NCBI GenBank assembly: GCA_001874255.1
Contig: MPDC01000016.1
Coordinates: forward strand, 1-64,000
DNA from: Alphaproteobacteria bacterium MedPE-SWcel
GTDB taxonomy: Bacteria; Pseudomonadota; Alphaproteobacteria; Rhodobacterales; Rhodobacteraceae
Direction of reading: 5' to 3'
DNA: 64,000 bases
The notes under the pieces were generated by a model that searched no databases, was not told the origin of the DNA, and saw nothing but the letters and a program-made list of their open reading frames with translations. Of this stretch, positions 1 to 8,960 are shown in pieces. The position numbers and the translations under genes were made by a program. The first letter of the stretch is position 1, and each line of letters begins with the position of its first letter.

Positions 1-7
1 GGTCTGG

Positions 8-58
8 CGAGGGGCGCTGCCCCTCGCGCTCCCCGAGGTATTTTTCAAAAGATGAAAA
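8..58 (-). repeat. Dispersed intergenic repeat with hairpin, copy 1
   Basis: Read on the minus strand, this stretch has TTTCATCTTTT, then AAATACCTCGGGG, then a short GC hairpin (8-bp stem at positions 8-15 and 19-26, 3-base loop). The same elements in the same order recur on the plus strand at 29833-29877. It lies just downstream of the polyphosphate kinase gene, so the hairpin might also end its transcript. No gene is visible in positions 1-86. Confidence 0.6.
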
Positions 59-86
59 AGGATGTATTCTGCTGAGGTGAAGGCGC

Positions 87-1004
87 TCAGTAGATCTTTG
101 GCACGTAGAGCTCGTCCGGCAGCACCCGACGTTCATAGTCGGGATTATATTCCCGATCCGGCAGTGCGACCTTTTCGCTGGGCACATCATGGTAGGGAAT
201 GCGCGTCAGCAGATGTTCGATGCAGTTCAGCCGCTCGCGCTTCTTGTCATTGCCTTCAACGATATACCATGGCGCCTCGGGGATGTTCGTGCGGAAGAAC
301 ATATCCTCCTTGGCCTTGGTATACTGTTCCCAGCGGATGCGGGATTCCAGATCCATTGGCGAGAGTTTCCACTGTTTCATTGGGTCGTGGATGCGCATCA
401 GAAAGCGTAATTGCTGTTCTTCGTCGGTGATCGAGAACCAGTATTTCAACAGAATGATGCCGGACCGTGCCAGCATTCGTTCAAATTCCGGAACGTCCTG
501 GAAGAACTGTTCGACCTGATCATCGGTGGCAAAGCCCATCACACGTTCGACACCCGCGCGATTGTACCAGGACCGGTCGAAGAGAACAATTTCGCCCGCG
601 GCCGGCAGATGCGGCACGTAGCGCTGGAAATACCATTGGCTTTGTTCACGGCGGCTGGGGGCAGGCAGGGCAACCACACGGGCCACCCGGGGATTCAGCC
701 GCTGCGTGATGCGCTTGATGACGCCTCCCTTGCCGGCACTGTCGCGCCCCTCGAACAGGATGCAGACCTTGGCACCTGTGTGCTGGACCCAATCCTGGAC
801 CTTTATCAGCTCGGCCTGCAGGCGCAGAAGGTTGCGAAAATACACCTCGCGGTCCAGCATCTCCGGGTGCTGGGCGCGATAGATCTTGCGCAGCTCCATC
901 GACAGCATGGGTTCGGCGAATTCAATTTCGAAATCTTCGTCCAGCGTGTCCTGCAGCTCGGCTTCCAGCCATTCGAAGGATGTATTTTCCTGATCGCTGC
1001 TCAC
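87..1004 (-). CDS. ppk2: Polyphosphate kinase 2 (PPK2 family)
   Basis: Cytoplasmic phosphotransferase that uses polyphosphate to phosphorylate nucleoside diphosphates or monophosphates. The 305-residue product has the PPK2 core: a Walker A-like motif FEGRDSAGKGG, and the Walker B/lid motif FDRSWYNRAGVERVMGF further on. The length is typical of single-domain PPK2 enzymes. I chose the GTG start at 1004 because AAAGGAGAAAC lies directly upstream; the frame stays open to 1040, but those upstream residues look unrelated to the family. It stands alone, with no ppk1 or ppx neighbour in the window. A CHAD-domain protein, a polyphosphate-linked family, lies far away at 56531. The preferred nucleotide cannot be read from the sequence. 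Confidence 0.9.
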   Translation of the reverse strand: MSSDQENTSFEWLEAELQDTLDEDFEIEFAEPMLSMELRKIYRAQHPEMLDREVYFRNLLRLQAELIKVQDWVQHTGAKVCILFEGRDSAGKGGVIKRITQRLNPRVARVVALPAPSRREQSQWYFQRYVPHLPAAGEIVLFDRSWYNRAGVERVMGFATDDQVEQFFQDVPEFERMLARSGIILLKYWFSITDEEQQLRFLMRIHDPMKQWKLSPMDLESRIRWEQYTKAKEDMFFRTNIPEAPWYIVEGNDKKRERLNCIEHLLTRIPYHDVPSEKVALPDREYNPDYERRVLPDELYVPKIY

Positions 1005-1232
1005 ACTGTTTCTCCTTTGACTGTAACAGGTTTGGACCATCGCATAGCGACGGCATGTAATTCTTTGGTGTCAGATCACACCTCACGGGTCGAAAAGCGC
1101 AATAGTGATCGGCCCTGCCATGCTGTCTGGCCCCATTATGCCGCCCAAGCCGCCTGTTGGGCAAGCATCAGGCGACTAAAACCACGCCCACACGACCAAA
1201 AGATGCATAGCGCACCCACCGGTTTCGCGCCT

Positions 1233-1694
1233 TCAGGGGATCGGCAGCGCCGTGGTCTTGAAGACCGTGCGCAATGCGAAACTGCTCTGCATTTGCGCCA
1301 CCCCCGGCAGCCGCGTCAGATGCTGCCTGTGGATGCGGGCGAAATCATCGGTGTTTTCGGCGACAACCTTGAGAATATAGTCCGCCGTACCCGCCATCAG
1401 ATGGCATTCCAATACATCCGGTATTCGCGCCACCGCCTTCTCAAAGGCGTCCAGCACTTCGTCAGCCTGAGTTTGCAGAGTGATTTCCACGAATACCGTC
1501 GTCGGCACCCCCATCTTGCGGGCGTCCAGAAGGGCGACGTATTTGCGGATGTAGCCCTCGCTTTCCAGCCTTTGCACCCGTCGATGGCAGGCCGATGCCG
1601 AGAGGCTCACGGCCTCGCTCAGCTCTGCGTTCGAGATCCGGCCCTGCTTTTGCAGAACCGCCAGGATTCGACGATCCAACTGATCCAGTGCCAT
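1233..1694 (-). CDS. Lrp/AsnC-family regulator, probable regulator of ald
   Basis: A 153-residue Lrp/AsnC protein. It has an N-terminal winged helix-turn-helix (about residues 3-60, beginning LDQLDRRILAVLQ, with recognition helix SASACHRRVQRLESEG) and a C-terminal RAM ligand-binding domain containing CHLMAGTADYILKVV. The internal ATG at 1694 is chosen because Lrp proteins start this close to the first helix; the longer frame to 1751 adds unrelated residues. It is divergent from alanine dehydrogenase, the classic arrangement for an amino-acid-responsive activator of ald. An inverted repeat lies 4 bp upstream of the start codon. The ligand is probably L-alanine or another small amino acid, by analogy. 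Confidence 0.88.
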   Translation of the reverse strand: MALDQLDRRILAVLQKQGRISNAELSEAVSLSASACHRRVQRLESEGYIRKYVALLDARKMGVPTTVFVEITLQTQADEVLDAFEKAVARIPDVLECHLMAGTADYILKVVAENTDDFARIHRQHLTRLPGVAQMQSSFALRTVFKTTALPIP

Positions 1695-1697
1695 TCC

Positions 1698-1718
1698 ATA
1701 CACCTTTATTGCGTGTAT
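1698..1718. promoter_or_regulatory. Candidate Lrp-type operator between lrp and ald
   Basis: Perfect inverted repeat ATACAC, 9-base AT-rich spacer, GTGTAT. It lies just upstream of the regulator's start codon, in the divergent promoter region shared with ald. The position suits autoregulation. It does not closely match the enterobacterial Lrp consensus, so assignment to this regulator is inferred. Confidence 0.45.
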
Positions 1719-1834
1719 CAAGCGTATAATCGAAGATCCTCCCGATGTCACCGCTCACATATGACCAAAGAAGCAGCACATTTGAAATCAACTCTGCGAC
1801 ACTCTGTCGGGACGTCACCCGAGGAGACAGGTCC

Positions 1835-2950
1835 ATGAAAATCGGCTGCCCTACAGAAATCAAACCACAGGAATTTCGCGTCGGGATGACGCCCGATGCC
1901 GCGCGCGAGGCGGTCGCCCACGGTCATCAGGTCATGATCCAGTCCGGTGCGGGACAGGGGGCGGGATTCTCCGATGAGGATTACATCGCGGCAGGCGCTG
2001 CACTCTTGGAGACGGCCAAAGAGATATTTGCCGGCGCCGACATGATCGTGAAGGTCAAGGAGCCACAGGCGGTGGAACGCGAGATACTGCGCGACGGGCA
2101 GGTGCTGTTCACCTATCTGCATCTGGCGCCCGATCCGCAGCAGACCCGGGATTTGCTGGCGTCAGGCGCCACCTGCATTGCCTATGAGACCGTCACCGAC
2201 GATCGCGGTGGATTGCCCCTGCTCGCGCCGATGTCAGAGGTCGCCGGCAGGCTCGCGCCGCAGATGGGGGCCTGGACCTTGCAAAAGGCCAATGGCGGTC
2301 TCGGCGTGCTGATGGGCGGGGTTCCGGGGGTGGCGCCCGCGCGGGTTGTCGTGCTGGGCGGCGGCGTTGTCGGCACCCATGCGGCACGGATCGCCGCCGG
2401 CATGGGCGCGGATGTCACCGTTCTGGATCGTTCGCTGCCGCGCCTGCGATATCTCGACGATGCCTTTGGCAGGACCTTCAGGAACCGCTACTCTACCACC
2501 GGTGCCACGGCCGAGCTGATCCGCCAGGCCGATATGGTGATTGGCGCGGTTCTGATCCCCGGCGCTGCCGCTCCGAAACTGGTCTCGCGCGCAGATCTTG
2601 CCGACATGAAGCCCGGTGCGGCGCTGGTCGATGTGGCGATCGATCAGGGTGGCTGTTTTGAAACCTCCCGCGCCACCACCCATGCGGACCCGATCTACGA
2701 GGTCGATGGCATCCTGCACTACTGTGTCGCGAATATGCCGGGGGCAGTCGCGCGCACCGCGACCCAGGCGCTTGGCAACGCCACCCTGCCCTTCCTGCTC
2801 GCGCTGGCGGACAAAGGCTGGAAACAGGCCTGCGCGGAGGATGCGCATCTGTTGAACGGCCTGAACATCCACGCGGGACAGCTCACCTATGCGGCGGTCG
2901 GCGCAGCCCTCGGGATCGATGTGACCGCCCCCCGCAGCCTGATCTCCTGA
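1835..2950 (+). CDS. ald: Alanine dehydrogenase
   Basis: NAD-dependent enzyme interconverting L-alanine with pyruvate and ammonia. The 371 residues equal the usual family length. Visible features are N-terminal MKIGCPTEIKPQEFRVGMTP with the substrate-binding Arg, KVKEP with the binding Lys, YLHLAPD with the catalytic His, a Rossmann motif VVVLGGGVVGTHAA, and the late motif LVDVAIDQGG with the catalytic Asp. The ATG at 1835 follows GAGGAG at 1821. In this window the enzyme could regenerate pyruvate from the alanine that Tpa makes during taurine breakdown, although it lies about 14 kb from that island. Transcription probably depends on the divergent Lrp-type protein. Confidence 0.95.
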   Translation: MKIGCPTEIKPQEFRVGMTPDAAREAVAHGHQVMIQSGAGQGAGFSDEDYIAAGAALLETAKEIFAGADMIVKVKEPQAVEREILRDGQVLFTYLHLAPDPQQTRDLLASGATCIAYETVTDDRGGLPLLAPMSEVAGRLAPQMGAWTLQKANGGLGVLMGGVPGVAPARVVVLGGGVVGTHAARIAAGMGADVTVLDRSLPRLRYLDDAFGRTFRNRYSTTGATAELIRQADMVIGAVLIPGAAAPKLVSRADLADMKPGAALVDVAIDQGGCFETSRATTHADPIYEVDGILHYCVANMPGAVARTATQALGNATLPFLLALADKGWKQACAEDAHLLNGLNIHAGQLTYAAVGAALGIDVTAPRSLIS

Positions 2951-3147
2951 CGGCGGCATCCGGGGGGGCTGTCCGGCCGTCTGGCGCCACCGGCCAGGAC
3001 GAGAGAATCGGCCCCCTTTCCCTTGCGGAAACGCCACTTGCCAGGTGTTTTTCCCCCTACCGTTTCCTGAACGGCGCAAATATCAGCGTTTACAGGACAT
3101 TTTGCCGCACATAGGCTGCGGTAGGGACAGAGGAAAGGGAAACTTCG

Positions 3148-3576
3148 ATGTTTAACGAATTCAAGGAATTCATTGCCAAGGGCAATGTCATGGATATGGC
3201 CGTCGGCATCATTATCGGTGCCGCATTCACCGCAATCGTGAAATCCATGGTCGGCGATCTGCTCAATCCGATCATCGGCCTCTTTACCGGCGGGCTGGAC
3301 TTTACCAACAATTTCGTCGTGCTGGCGGGCGAAGGCCCCTATGCCTCGCTCGAAGCTGCCCGCGAAGCCGGTGCCGCCGTTTTTGCCTACGGGGCCTTCC
3401 TGATGGCCGTGATCAACTTCCTGATCATCGCCTTTGTCGTCTTCATGCTGGTGCGCTACGTCAACAAGGTCAAAGCCTCCATGGAAACGAAGGAAGAAGT
3501 GGTTGTAGAGGTCGCCCCCGCAGGGCCGAACGAGCTCGAAGTGCTGTTGGAAATCCGCGACGCGCTGAAGAAGTAA
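3148..3576 (+). CDS. mscL: Large-conductance mechanosensitive channel MscL
   Basis: Pentameric inner-membrane channel that opens under membrane tension to release osmolytes during hypo-osmotic shock. The 142 residues match the family. The N-terminal helix [19 protein letters not shown] runs into TM1 ([21 protein letters not shown]), followed by a periplasmic loop, TM2 near residues 90-115, and a charged C-terminal helix ending in [21 protein letters not shown] precedes the start. A second, MscS-type channel follows 68 bp downstream, with a possible terminator in the gap, so the two osmotic valves may be partly co-transcribed. Confidence 0.96.
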   Translation: MFNEFKEFIAKGNVMDMAVGIIIGAAFTAIVKSMVGDLLNPIIGLFTGGLDFTNNFVVLAGEGPYASLEAAREAGAAVFAYGAFLMAVINFLIIAFVVFMLVRYVNKVKASMETKEEVVVEVAPAGPNELEVLLEIRDALKK

Positions 3577-3596
3577 TCACCGCAGACTGACACCGG

Positions 3597-3623
3597 AACA
3601 GGGGCCCTGGCGGCTCCTGTTTT
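3597..3623 (+). terminator. Possible terminator between mscL and mscS
   Basis: A 10-bp stem (AACAGGGGCC with GGCTCCTGTT, one G-T pair) and 5-base loop, followed by a short run of T. Either mscS has its own promoter or read-through occurs. Confidence 0.5.
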
Positions 3624-3644
3624 CGCATTTCAAGGGAAAAAACC

Positions 3645-4451
3645 ATGGAAGAGTTCACCGCACAGGCCTATCTGTACTGGCCCTTGATCCTGAACGGAAT
3701 CAAGGCGCTGGTGGTGTTGATCCTCGGCTGGATCGGGGCCGGGCTGATCGCCAGCGCCGTCCGCACCCGGATCAACAAGACACCGCAAATCGACGAAACC
3801 CTCGGCAGCTTTGTTGCCAGCATGGTGCGCTGGGTATTGCTGGCGATCGTCCTGGTTGCCGTGCTCGGCATCTTTGGCATCGAGGCGACCAGCCTTGTCG
3901 CCATGCTTGGCGCTGCGACCCTGGCCATCGGTCTGGCGCTGCAGGGCACGCTCAGCAATCTGGCGGCCGGCTTCATGCTGATCCTGTTCCGTCCCTACAA
4001 GCTGGGTCAATACGTCGACATCGGCGGGACGGCCGGCACGGTCAAGGATCTGAACCTGTTCTTCACCGAACTGGTCACCCCTGACAACGTGCAGCTGATT
4101 GTCCCCAATGGCGAGGCCTGGGGCGCGATCATCACCAATTTCTCGGCCCATGCGACCCGTCGTCTGGATATCACCTTTGGCATCGATTACGGCGACAATA
4201 TCGAACAGGCCAAGGCTGTCATCCTGCGTCTGGCCGAGGCCGACTCCCGCGTGCTGACCACCCCGGAGCCCTGGGTGCGTGTCACCAACCTCGGCGACAG
4301 TTCCGTCGATATTTCCACCCGCCTGTGGTGCAATGCCGAGGACTACTGGGAACTGAAATGGGCGATGATCCAGGGCGTCAAGGAAGCCTTTGATTCAGAA
4401 GGCATTTCCATCCCCTATCCGCATAGCGTGGAAATCCAGAAAGACGGCTGA
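3645..4451 (+). CDS. mscS: Small-conductance mechanosensitive channel, MscS family
   Basis: Minimal MscS-type channel of 268 residues. There are three N-terminal membrane segments (about residues 8-35, 55-75 and 80-105). The pore helix contains MLGAATLAIGLALQGTLSNLAAG, the Gly/Ala-patterned TM3 diagnostic of MscS. A beta domain with YVDIGGTAGTVKDL and a C-terminal alpha/beta domain ending in ISIPYPHSVEIQ follow. An AAGGGA ribosome site lies upstream of the ATG. It follows mscL in the same direction, so both probably serve hypo-osmotic protection. A small hairpin (GGCTGAG at 4446-4452 with CTCAGCC at 4462-4468) spans the junction with the convergent gene. Confidence 0.95.
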   Translation: MEEFTAQAYLYWPLILNGIKALVVLILGWIGAGLIASAVRTRINKTPQIDETLGSFVASMVRWVLLAIVLVAVLGIFGIEATSLVAMLGAATLAIGLALQGTLSNLAAGFMLILFRPYKLGQYVDIGGTAGTVKDLNLFFTELVTPDNVQLIVPNGEAWGAIITNFSAHATRRLDITFGIDYGDNIEQAKAVILRLAEADSRVLTTPEPWVRVTNLGDSSVDISTRLWCNAEDYWELKWAMIQGVKEAFDSEGISIPYPHSVEIQKDG

Positions 4452-4462
4452 GCCGCTCCGCC

Positions 4463-5038
4463 TCAGCCCCCGAAAGCTGTTCCCTGCCGCAAGGCGGGGG
4501 ACACTGCGGCCGCGGCGTAGACGCCGTTTTCCGAGGTCGGGGCCGCTTGAACCGTTTCGACCTTTTTCGCGGGCAAACGCGCCGCCGTGCCATAGTTCAG
4601 CACCCTGCCATCGTGCCCCTGAAACCCCCACCGAGCGACCATGAATTGCATGCTACGGGTTTCCTGCCCCCGTTCATCGCGCTCGATCCGCGCCCGCCAG
4701 GCCCCTTCGCATTGCACCGGCAACTGGATTGAATTCACGTCGCGCATCTTGATCCCGCGCCGCTCATCCGCCTGCTGCGCCTGGGCGTACATGTAGCGCA
4801 GCTGGCTATAGAGCGCCTGGAAATGCGGGCGGCGGCGGCCTGCGAAAATCACTGTGACATCGGTGCCTTCGGCCGTGAACGCGCGCGCCGTACAATCCCC
4901 GCGCGACGTGGCGCCAAAGACGGGCACCAACGCCAGCTGTACTTGGACAATGCCGCCCTTGAACAGACCGCTGTCTTCGTATTCCGGGGTGATCTTTCCG
5001 CGTGCGCGGCGTTCTATTCTTGGGATTTTTGGCAGCAT
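4463..5038 (-). CDS. Uncharacterised protein, tandem paralogue A
   Basis: I do not recognise a named family. The 191-residue protein is soluble, with no signal peptide or membrane segment. Residues from about 8 to 155 align with the next gene upstream on this strand (5282-5749), sharing TPE-ED-GLFK, LVP-F, RGD, TVIFAGRR, VNSIQL, EGAWR-R-ER, QF and ARWGF. By eye roughly half the positions match. Paralogue A alone has an Ala-rich C-terminal tail of about 35 residues. The ATG at 5038 is chosen because it matches the start of the paralogue; no strong ribosome site is visible and the frame remains open to 5269. It converges on mscS. Confidence 0.7.
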   Translation of the reverse strand: MLPKIPRIERRARGKITPEYEDSGLFKGGIVQVQLALVPVFGATSRGDCTARAFTAEGTDVTVIFAGRRRPHFQALYSQLRYMYAQAQQADERRGIKMRDVNSIQLPVQCEGAWRARIERDERGQETRSMQFMVARWGFQGHDGRVLNYGTAARLPAKKVETVQAAPTSENGVYAAAAVSPALRQGTAFGG

Positions 5039-5281
5039 GGCATCAAAATTTGTTCGGCTGAAAGGAAAAGTAACGCAAAAACGCTGTCTCCGACTATCCG
5101 ACTGATGTCTTAACAAACGGTAGCGATCACAAGAATTCCCGCCGCCGCTCCGCCCCACACTGCGCCGCATGGCGACTCCAGATCTGCAGTCATGCGGGAC
5201 TTGCGTAACACCACAACGCGAGGCACCTGCGGGGCAGAAACATCCGGCACCGCAGCCGACGCCAGACACCGTCCGGGTCTG

Positions 5282-5749
5282 TCAGTAAAGGGCGCGTTTG
5301 CCGCTGGTAATGGTTTTGCCGTTGCGATCAGTAAAGCCCCAGCGGGCGGCCAGAAATTGCAGCACCCGTATGTCGTCGCCTGTCGTGCTGCGCTCAAACC
5401 GGACGCGCCAGGCCCCCTCGATCTGAGCCCCCAGCTGAATGCTGTTAACGGCGGGAGGGTCCTTGCGCGACCGCGCCGCAGAGTAATTTGCTTCGGTCAG
5501 AAGTCGCCGCAGCTCCTCGTGCAGAGGTCCAAATTGCTGAATGCGCCGCCCGGCAAAAATGACGGTGATTTCTTCCCCGTCGCCGACGAAGGCGCGCACC
5601 GCGATATCGCCACGCGGCGTTTTCGAAAAGGCAGGAACCAATGTCGCGGCGATCTGCGTCACGCCGCGCTTGAACAGGCCCCGATCTTCACTTTCGGGGG
5701 TAACCTGAAAACGGGATCTCCTGCGGTCTTGTTTGGGAGTATCGGTCAT
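5282..5749 (-). CDS. Uncharacterised protein, tandem paralogue B
   Basis: A 155-residue soluble protein of unknown function, homologous to the product of 4463-5038 and in the same orientation, about 240 bp upstream of it. The conserved core runs from RRRSRFQVTPESEDRGLFK to FLAARWGF. Alternating hydrophobic stretches (ITVIFAGRR, NSIQLGAQIEGAWRVRFE, VLQFLAARW) suggest a beta-rich fold, possibly a small beta barrel; this is only a guess from pattern. The N terminus is charged. The 240-bp spacer between the two copies has no convincing gene, so each copy may have its own promoter. Confidence 0.75.
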   Translation of the reverse strand: MTDTPKQDRRRSRFQVTPESEDRGLFKRGVTQIAATLVPAFSKTPRGDIAVRAFVGDGEEITVIFAGRRIQQFGPLHEELRRLLTEANYSAARSRKDPPAVNSIQLGAQIEGAWRVRFERSTTGDDIRVLQFLAARWGFTDRNGKTITSGKRALY

Positions 5750-5905
5750 GGAACCACAAGTCTATTTTCTGACAGGGACAACGCTTCTTGCGTATCACCC
5801 TCAGCAATAGCAAGCACACCGTTAAAAAACTCCTTATTCAGGGCCGCCCATTGGGTGCTGCTGGCCAGATACCGGATCGCTCCTGCAGCAAAAGAGCCGC
5901 GACAA

Positions 5906-6355
5906 TCAGGTCGGCAGTCGTCCCGTCAGCACATATGTCAGGATCTCCACCACCTGCCGCGGCTCCTCGGCGACCGCAAGCGCGGCGGCATGAACCTCCT
6001 TCAGCGCGTGGCCATGCTCCGGGCCGCTCAGGACGATGATCGATTTCCCCAGCGCCGCTGCGTAGCCCGCATCAAAGGCGGCATTCCACTGTTTGTACTT
6101 GTCGCCAAAGCGCACCACGACCACATCCGCCTCTTCGAGGCCCTTGCGGGTGCGGATGGCATTCAGCTTGGCGCCCTTGTGATCATGCCAGACCTTGTGG
6201 TCCTCGGCGCCGAGAATCGCCACGCCACAATCATCACTCGCCCCGTGGTCCGTCACCGGGCTGTCGAACCGCACATCAAGGCCTGCGGCCCCGTCGATGA
6301 TCTGATCCCGCCAGTCGGTGTGGATTTCTCCGGAAAGATATACGGTCAATGTCAT
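5906..6355 (-). CDS. ytoQ: YtoQ-family protein
   Basis: A 149-residue protein of the YtoQ family, whose biochemical role is not established. It opens with TLTVYLSGEIHTDWR and continues with GAEDHKVWHDHKGAKLNAIRT and ADVVVVRFGDKYKQWNAAFDAGYA, which resemble the nucleoside 2-deoxyribosyltransferase-like fold (parallel strands, and a D-AGYA motif). The ATG at 6355 is preferred over upstream in-frame codons because GGAGG lies at the right distance. The pheT terminator lies upstream, so the gene needs its own promoter in the 140-bp gap. Possible role in nucleotide handling is inferred from fold only. Confidence 0.85.
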   Translation of the reverse strand: MTLTVYLSGEIHTDWRDQIIDGAAGLDVRFDSPVTDHGASDDCGVAILGAEDHKVWHDHKGAKLNAIRTRKGLEEADVVVVRFGDKYKQWNAAFDAGYAAALGKSIIVLSGPEHGHALKEVHAAALAVAEEPRQVVEILTYVLTGRLPT

Positions 6356-6495
6356 TGAAAAACCTCCTGCCTCTGCGGGGGCTGCGCTGGTGCGGTCCCC
6401 GGTCGCCCCAGACCTAGCGGGTCCTGGCGCGCAGGCCAACCCGCAGCGAGGGCGGCGCCTGCCCGCCATTGCCCTCACAGGGCGTTACGAGACGT

Positions 6496-6530
6496 AAAAA
6501 ACGCGCCCTGACATCAGGATCAGGGCGCGT
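6496..6530 (-). terminator. Intrinsic terminator after pheT
   Basis: Perfect 10-bp stem (ACGCGCCCTG with CAGGGCGCGT) and 10-base loop. On the minus strand it is followed by a run of T (A run at 6496-6500 on the plus strand). It lies 30 bp after the pheT stop codon. Confidence 0.85.
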
Positions 6531-6559
6531 TTCTTCTATCCGGGCGTGGAGGAGGCAGC

Positions 6560-8956
6560 TCAGCCGCGCAGCGTGCCGCCGGTGGCCCTGGTCACTTTGG
6601 CGACGATTTTCTCGCTGACCGCCTCGATGTCCTTTTCGGTCAGCGTCTGCCCCTTGGGCTGCAGACGCACGGCAAGCGCCAGCGATTTCTTGCCCTCGCC
6701 CAGCGAGCCGCCGATGAATTCGTCAAAGACACGCACGTCCGCGATCAGCCCCTTGTCCGCACCGGCAGCGGCATTGACCAGCGTCAGCGCCTCGACCTCT
6801 GCGTCGACCACGAAGGCAAAGTCCCGCTCCACCGCCTGCAGGTCGCTGATCACCAGCGCCGCACGGGTGGCGCCGCCCTTGCGGGGCAGCGGGATTTCCT
6901 CGGGGTAGAGCGTGAAGGCCACCGCCGTGCCCTTGATCCCGAGCGCGTTCAGCACCTTGGGATGCAGCTCGCCGAACACGCCGAGGGTCTTTTTCGGCCC
7001 AAGGCAGATCCGGCCATGGCGCCCCGGATGCCACCAGACATCGCCTTCCCGCAGGATCTGCACCTTGGCGGGCGCGCCGATTGCGGCCAGCACCGCCTCG
7101 GCGTCGGCCTTGGCGTCGAATGCATCCATCACCCGCGATGCCCCATGCACGTCCTTCGGCCCGTCCCGGTTCACCATCAGCCCGGAGATCTGGATCCGCT
7201 CCTCGCCGGGCTCACCGCCGGTGAAGGCAGGACCCACCTCGAAGAGCGCCACATCCGATATGCCCCGCGCCTGATTGCGCGCGGCGGCCTGCAACAGCCC
7301 CGGCAGCAGGTCGGGTCGCAGGTGCGACATTTCCGACGAGATCGGATTGGCAAGCATGGTCGCATCGGTGCCGCCACCAAAGAGCCCGGCCGCCGCCTGA
7401 TCGATGAACGTATAGCTCACCACCTCATTGTAGCCCAGAGCAGCACAGCTGCGCCGCGCCATCTGTAACCGGCGTTGCTGCGGTGTCATCACCGGGGCCG
7501 GAATACCCGAGGTGAGACGCGGCAGCGGCCTGCCCTCGAGTTTGGTCAAAGAGGCAATCCGCGCCACTTCCTCGACCAGATCGGCCTCGCCCTGCACGTC
7601 CGGACGCCAGCTGGGCACATGCGCCATGTTGCCCTCCAGCCGGAATCCCAGACGGGTCAGCGTCTGGCGCTGCTCGCTTTCGGGAATGTCCATGCCGACC
7701 AATGATTGCACCCGCTCGGCATTCAGCCGGTAGGTCCGCCCGTGATCGGGCACATCGCCCGCCGTGACCACCTCGGACGGCTCACCGCCGCAGAGATCCA
7801 GAATCATCTGCGTGGCGCGTTCCAGCCCCTCGTAGGTGAATTCCGGGTCCACGCCGCGTTCGAACCGGTATCGCGCATCGGAGTTGATCTTCAGCGCACG
7901 CCCGGTTGTGGCGATCTGGATATGATCCCAAAAGGCGCTCTCAAGAAAGACATCTACGGTATCCTCGGTACAGCCGGTCTCAGCGCCGCCCATGATGCCC
8001 GCGATGCTCTCGACGCCGCGGTCATCCGAGATCACCATCTGGCCCGGCTGCATCACATATGTCTTTTCGTCCAGCGCCAGGATCTCTTCGCCACCGGCTG
8101 CACGATGCACCAGCAGATTGCCCGCTACCCTGGCCGCGTCAAAGACATGCAGCGGGCGGTTCTGGTCGAAGGTGAAGAAGTTGGTGATATCCACCAGCGC
8201 CGAAATCGGGCGCAGGCCAATGGCGACCAGCCGGTCCTGCAACCATTTCGGGCTGGGGCCGTTGGTGACGCCACGGATCAGACGACCGGTGAACAACGGA
8301 CAGCCGTCCTGCGTGTCTTCGTCGATGGTGACCTTGAGCGGGCTGGCATATTGGCCCTCGACGGGGCTGTAGTCGGTGGTCTTCAGCGTCCCGAGCCCGC
8401 GCGCGGCCAGATCCCGCGCAATGCCGTAGACACCGAGCGCATCGGGACGGTTCGGGGTGATCGCAATGTCGATCACCGGATCGACCTTGGCCGGGTCATG
8501 CGCCGCCAGCCAGTCCACCAGCCTGTCGCCCACCTCGCCCGAAGGCAGCTCCACGATGCCATCATGGTCTTCGCCCAGTTCCAGTTCTTTCCACGAAGCC
8601 ATCATGCCGTGGCTTTCCACGCCCCGGATCTTGCCGACAGACAGGGTGAAATCCAGCCCCGGCACGTAATCGCCCGGCTTGCACAGCACCACGGTGATGC
8701 CCTCGCGCGCGTTGGGCGCGCCGCAGACGATCTGTTTCTCGCCCTCGTCGGTCAGCACCCTGCAGACCCGCAAGCGATCCGCGTCCGGGTGCTGCTCGGC
8801 GCCCACCACCTTGGCCAGGGTAAAGGCCTTGAGGCTGTCGGCGGGGTTCACCACCTCTTCGACCTCCAGCCCGAGGTCGGTCAGGGTTTCGGTGATCTCC
8901 TCGACGGTCGCTTCGGTGTCGAGGTGGTCCTTCAACCAGGAGAGGGTGAATTTCAT
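6560..8956 (-). CDS. pheT: Phenylalanyl-tRNA synthetase beta subunit
   Basis: Beta chain of the alpha2-beta2 enzyme that charges tRNA-Phe. The 798 residues match full-length bacterial PheT. The start MKFTLSWLKDHLD is typical. A tRNA-binding (EMAP-like) domain occupies about residues 40-150 with HPDADRLRVCRV. The B3/B4 editing region, a B5 domain, the core with SDARYRFERGVDPE, and a C-terminal ferredoxin-fold anticodon-binding domain (about 705-798) follow. AAAAGGAT precedes the ATG and lies inside the 3' end of the upstream gene. PheT is separated from pheS by one unrelated gene (8961-9578), although all three are on one strand and tightly packed. Confidence 0.98.
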   Translation of the reverse strand: MKFTLSWLKDHLDTEATVEEITETLTDLGLEVEEVVNPADSLKAFTLAKVVGAEQHPDADRLRVCRVLTDEGEKQIVCGAPNAREGITVVLCKPGDYVPGLDFTLSVGKIRGVESHGMMASWKELELGEDHDGIVELPSGEVGDRLVDWLAAHDPAKVDPVIDIAITPNRPDALGVYGIARDLAARGLGTLKTTDYSPVEGQYASPLKVTIDEDTQDGCPLFTGRLIRGVTNGPSPKWLQDRLVAIGLRPISALVDITNFFTFDQNRPLHVFDAARVAGNLLVHRAAGGEEILALDEKTYVMQPGQMVISDDRGVESIAGIMGGAETGCTEDTVDVFLESAFWDHIQIATTGRALKINSDARYRFERGVDPEFTYEGLERATQMILDLCGGEPSEVVTAGDVPDHGRTYRLNAERVQSLVGMDIPESEQRQTLTRLGFRLEGNMAHVPSWRPDVQGEADLVEEVARIASLTKLEGRPLPRLTSGIPAPVMTPQQRRLQMARRSCAALGYNEVVSYTFIDQAAAGLFGGGTDATMLANPISSEMSHLRPDLLPGLLQAAARNQARGISDVALFEVGPAFTGGEPGEERIQISGLMVNRDGPKDVHGASRVMDAFDAKADAEAVLAAIGAPAKVQILREGDVWWHPGRHGRICLGPKKTLGVFGELHPKVLNALGIKGTAVAFTLYPEEIPLPRKGGATRAALVISDLQAVERDFAFVVDAEVEALTLVNAAAGADKGLIADVRVFDEFIGGSLGEGKKSLALAVRLQPKGQTLTEKDIEAVSEKIVAKVTRATGGTLRG

Positions 8957-8960
8957 GGTT

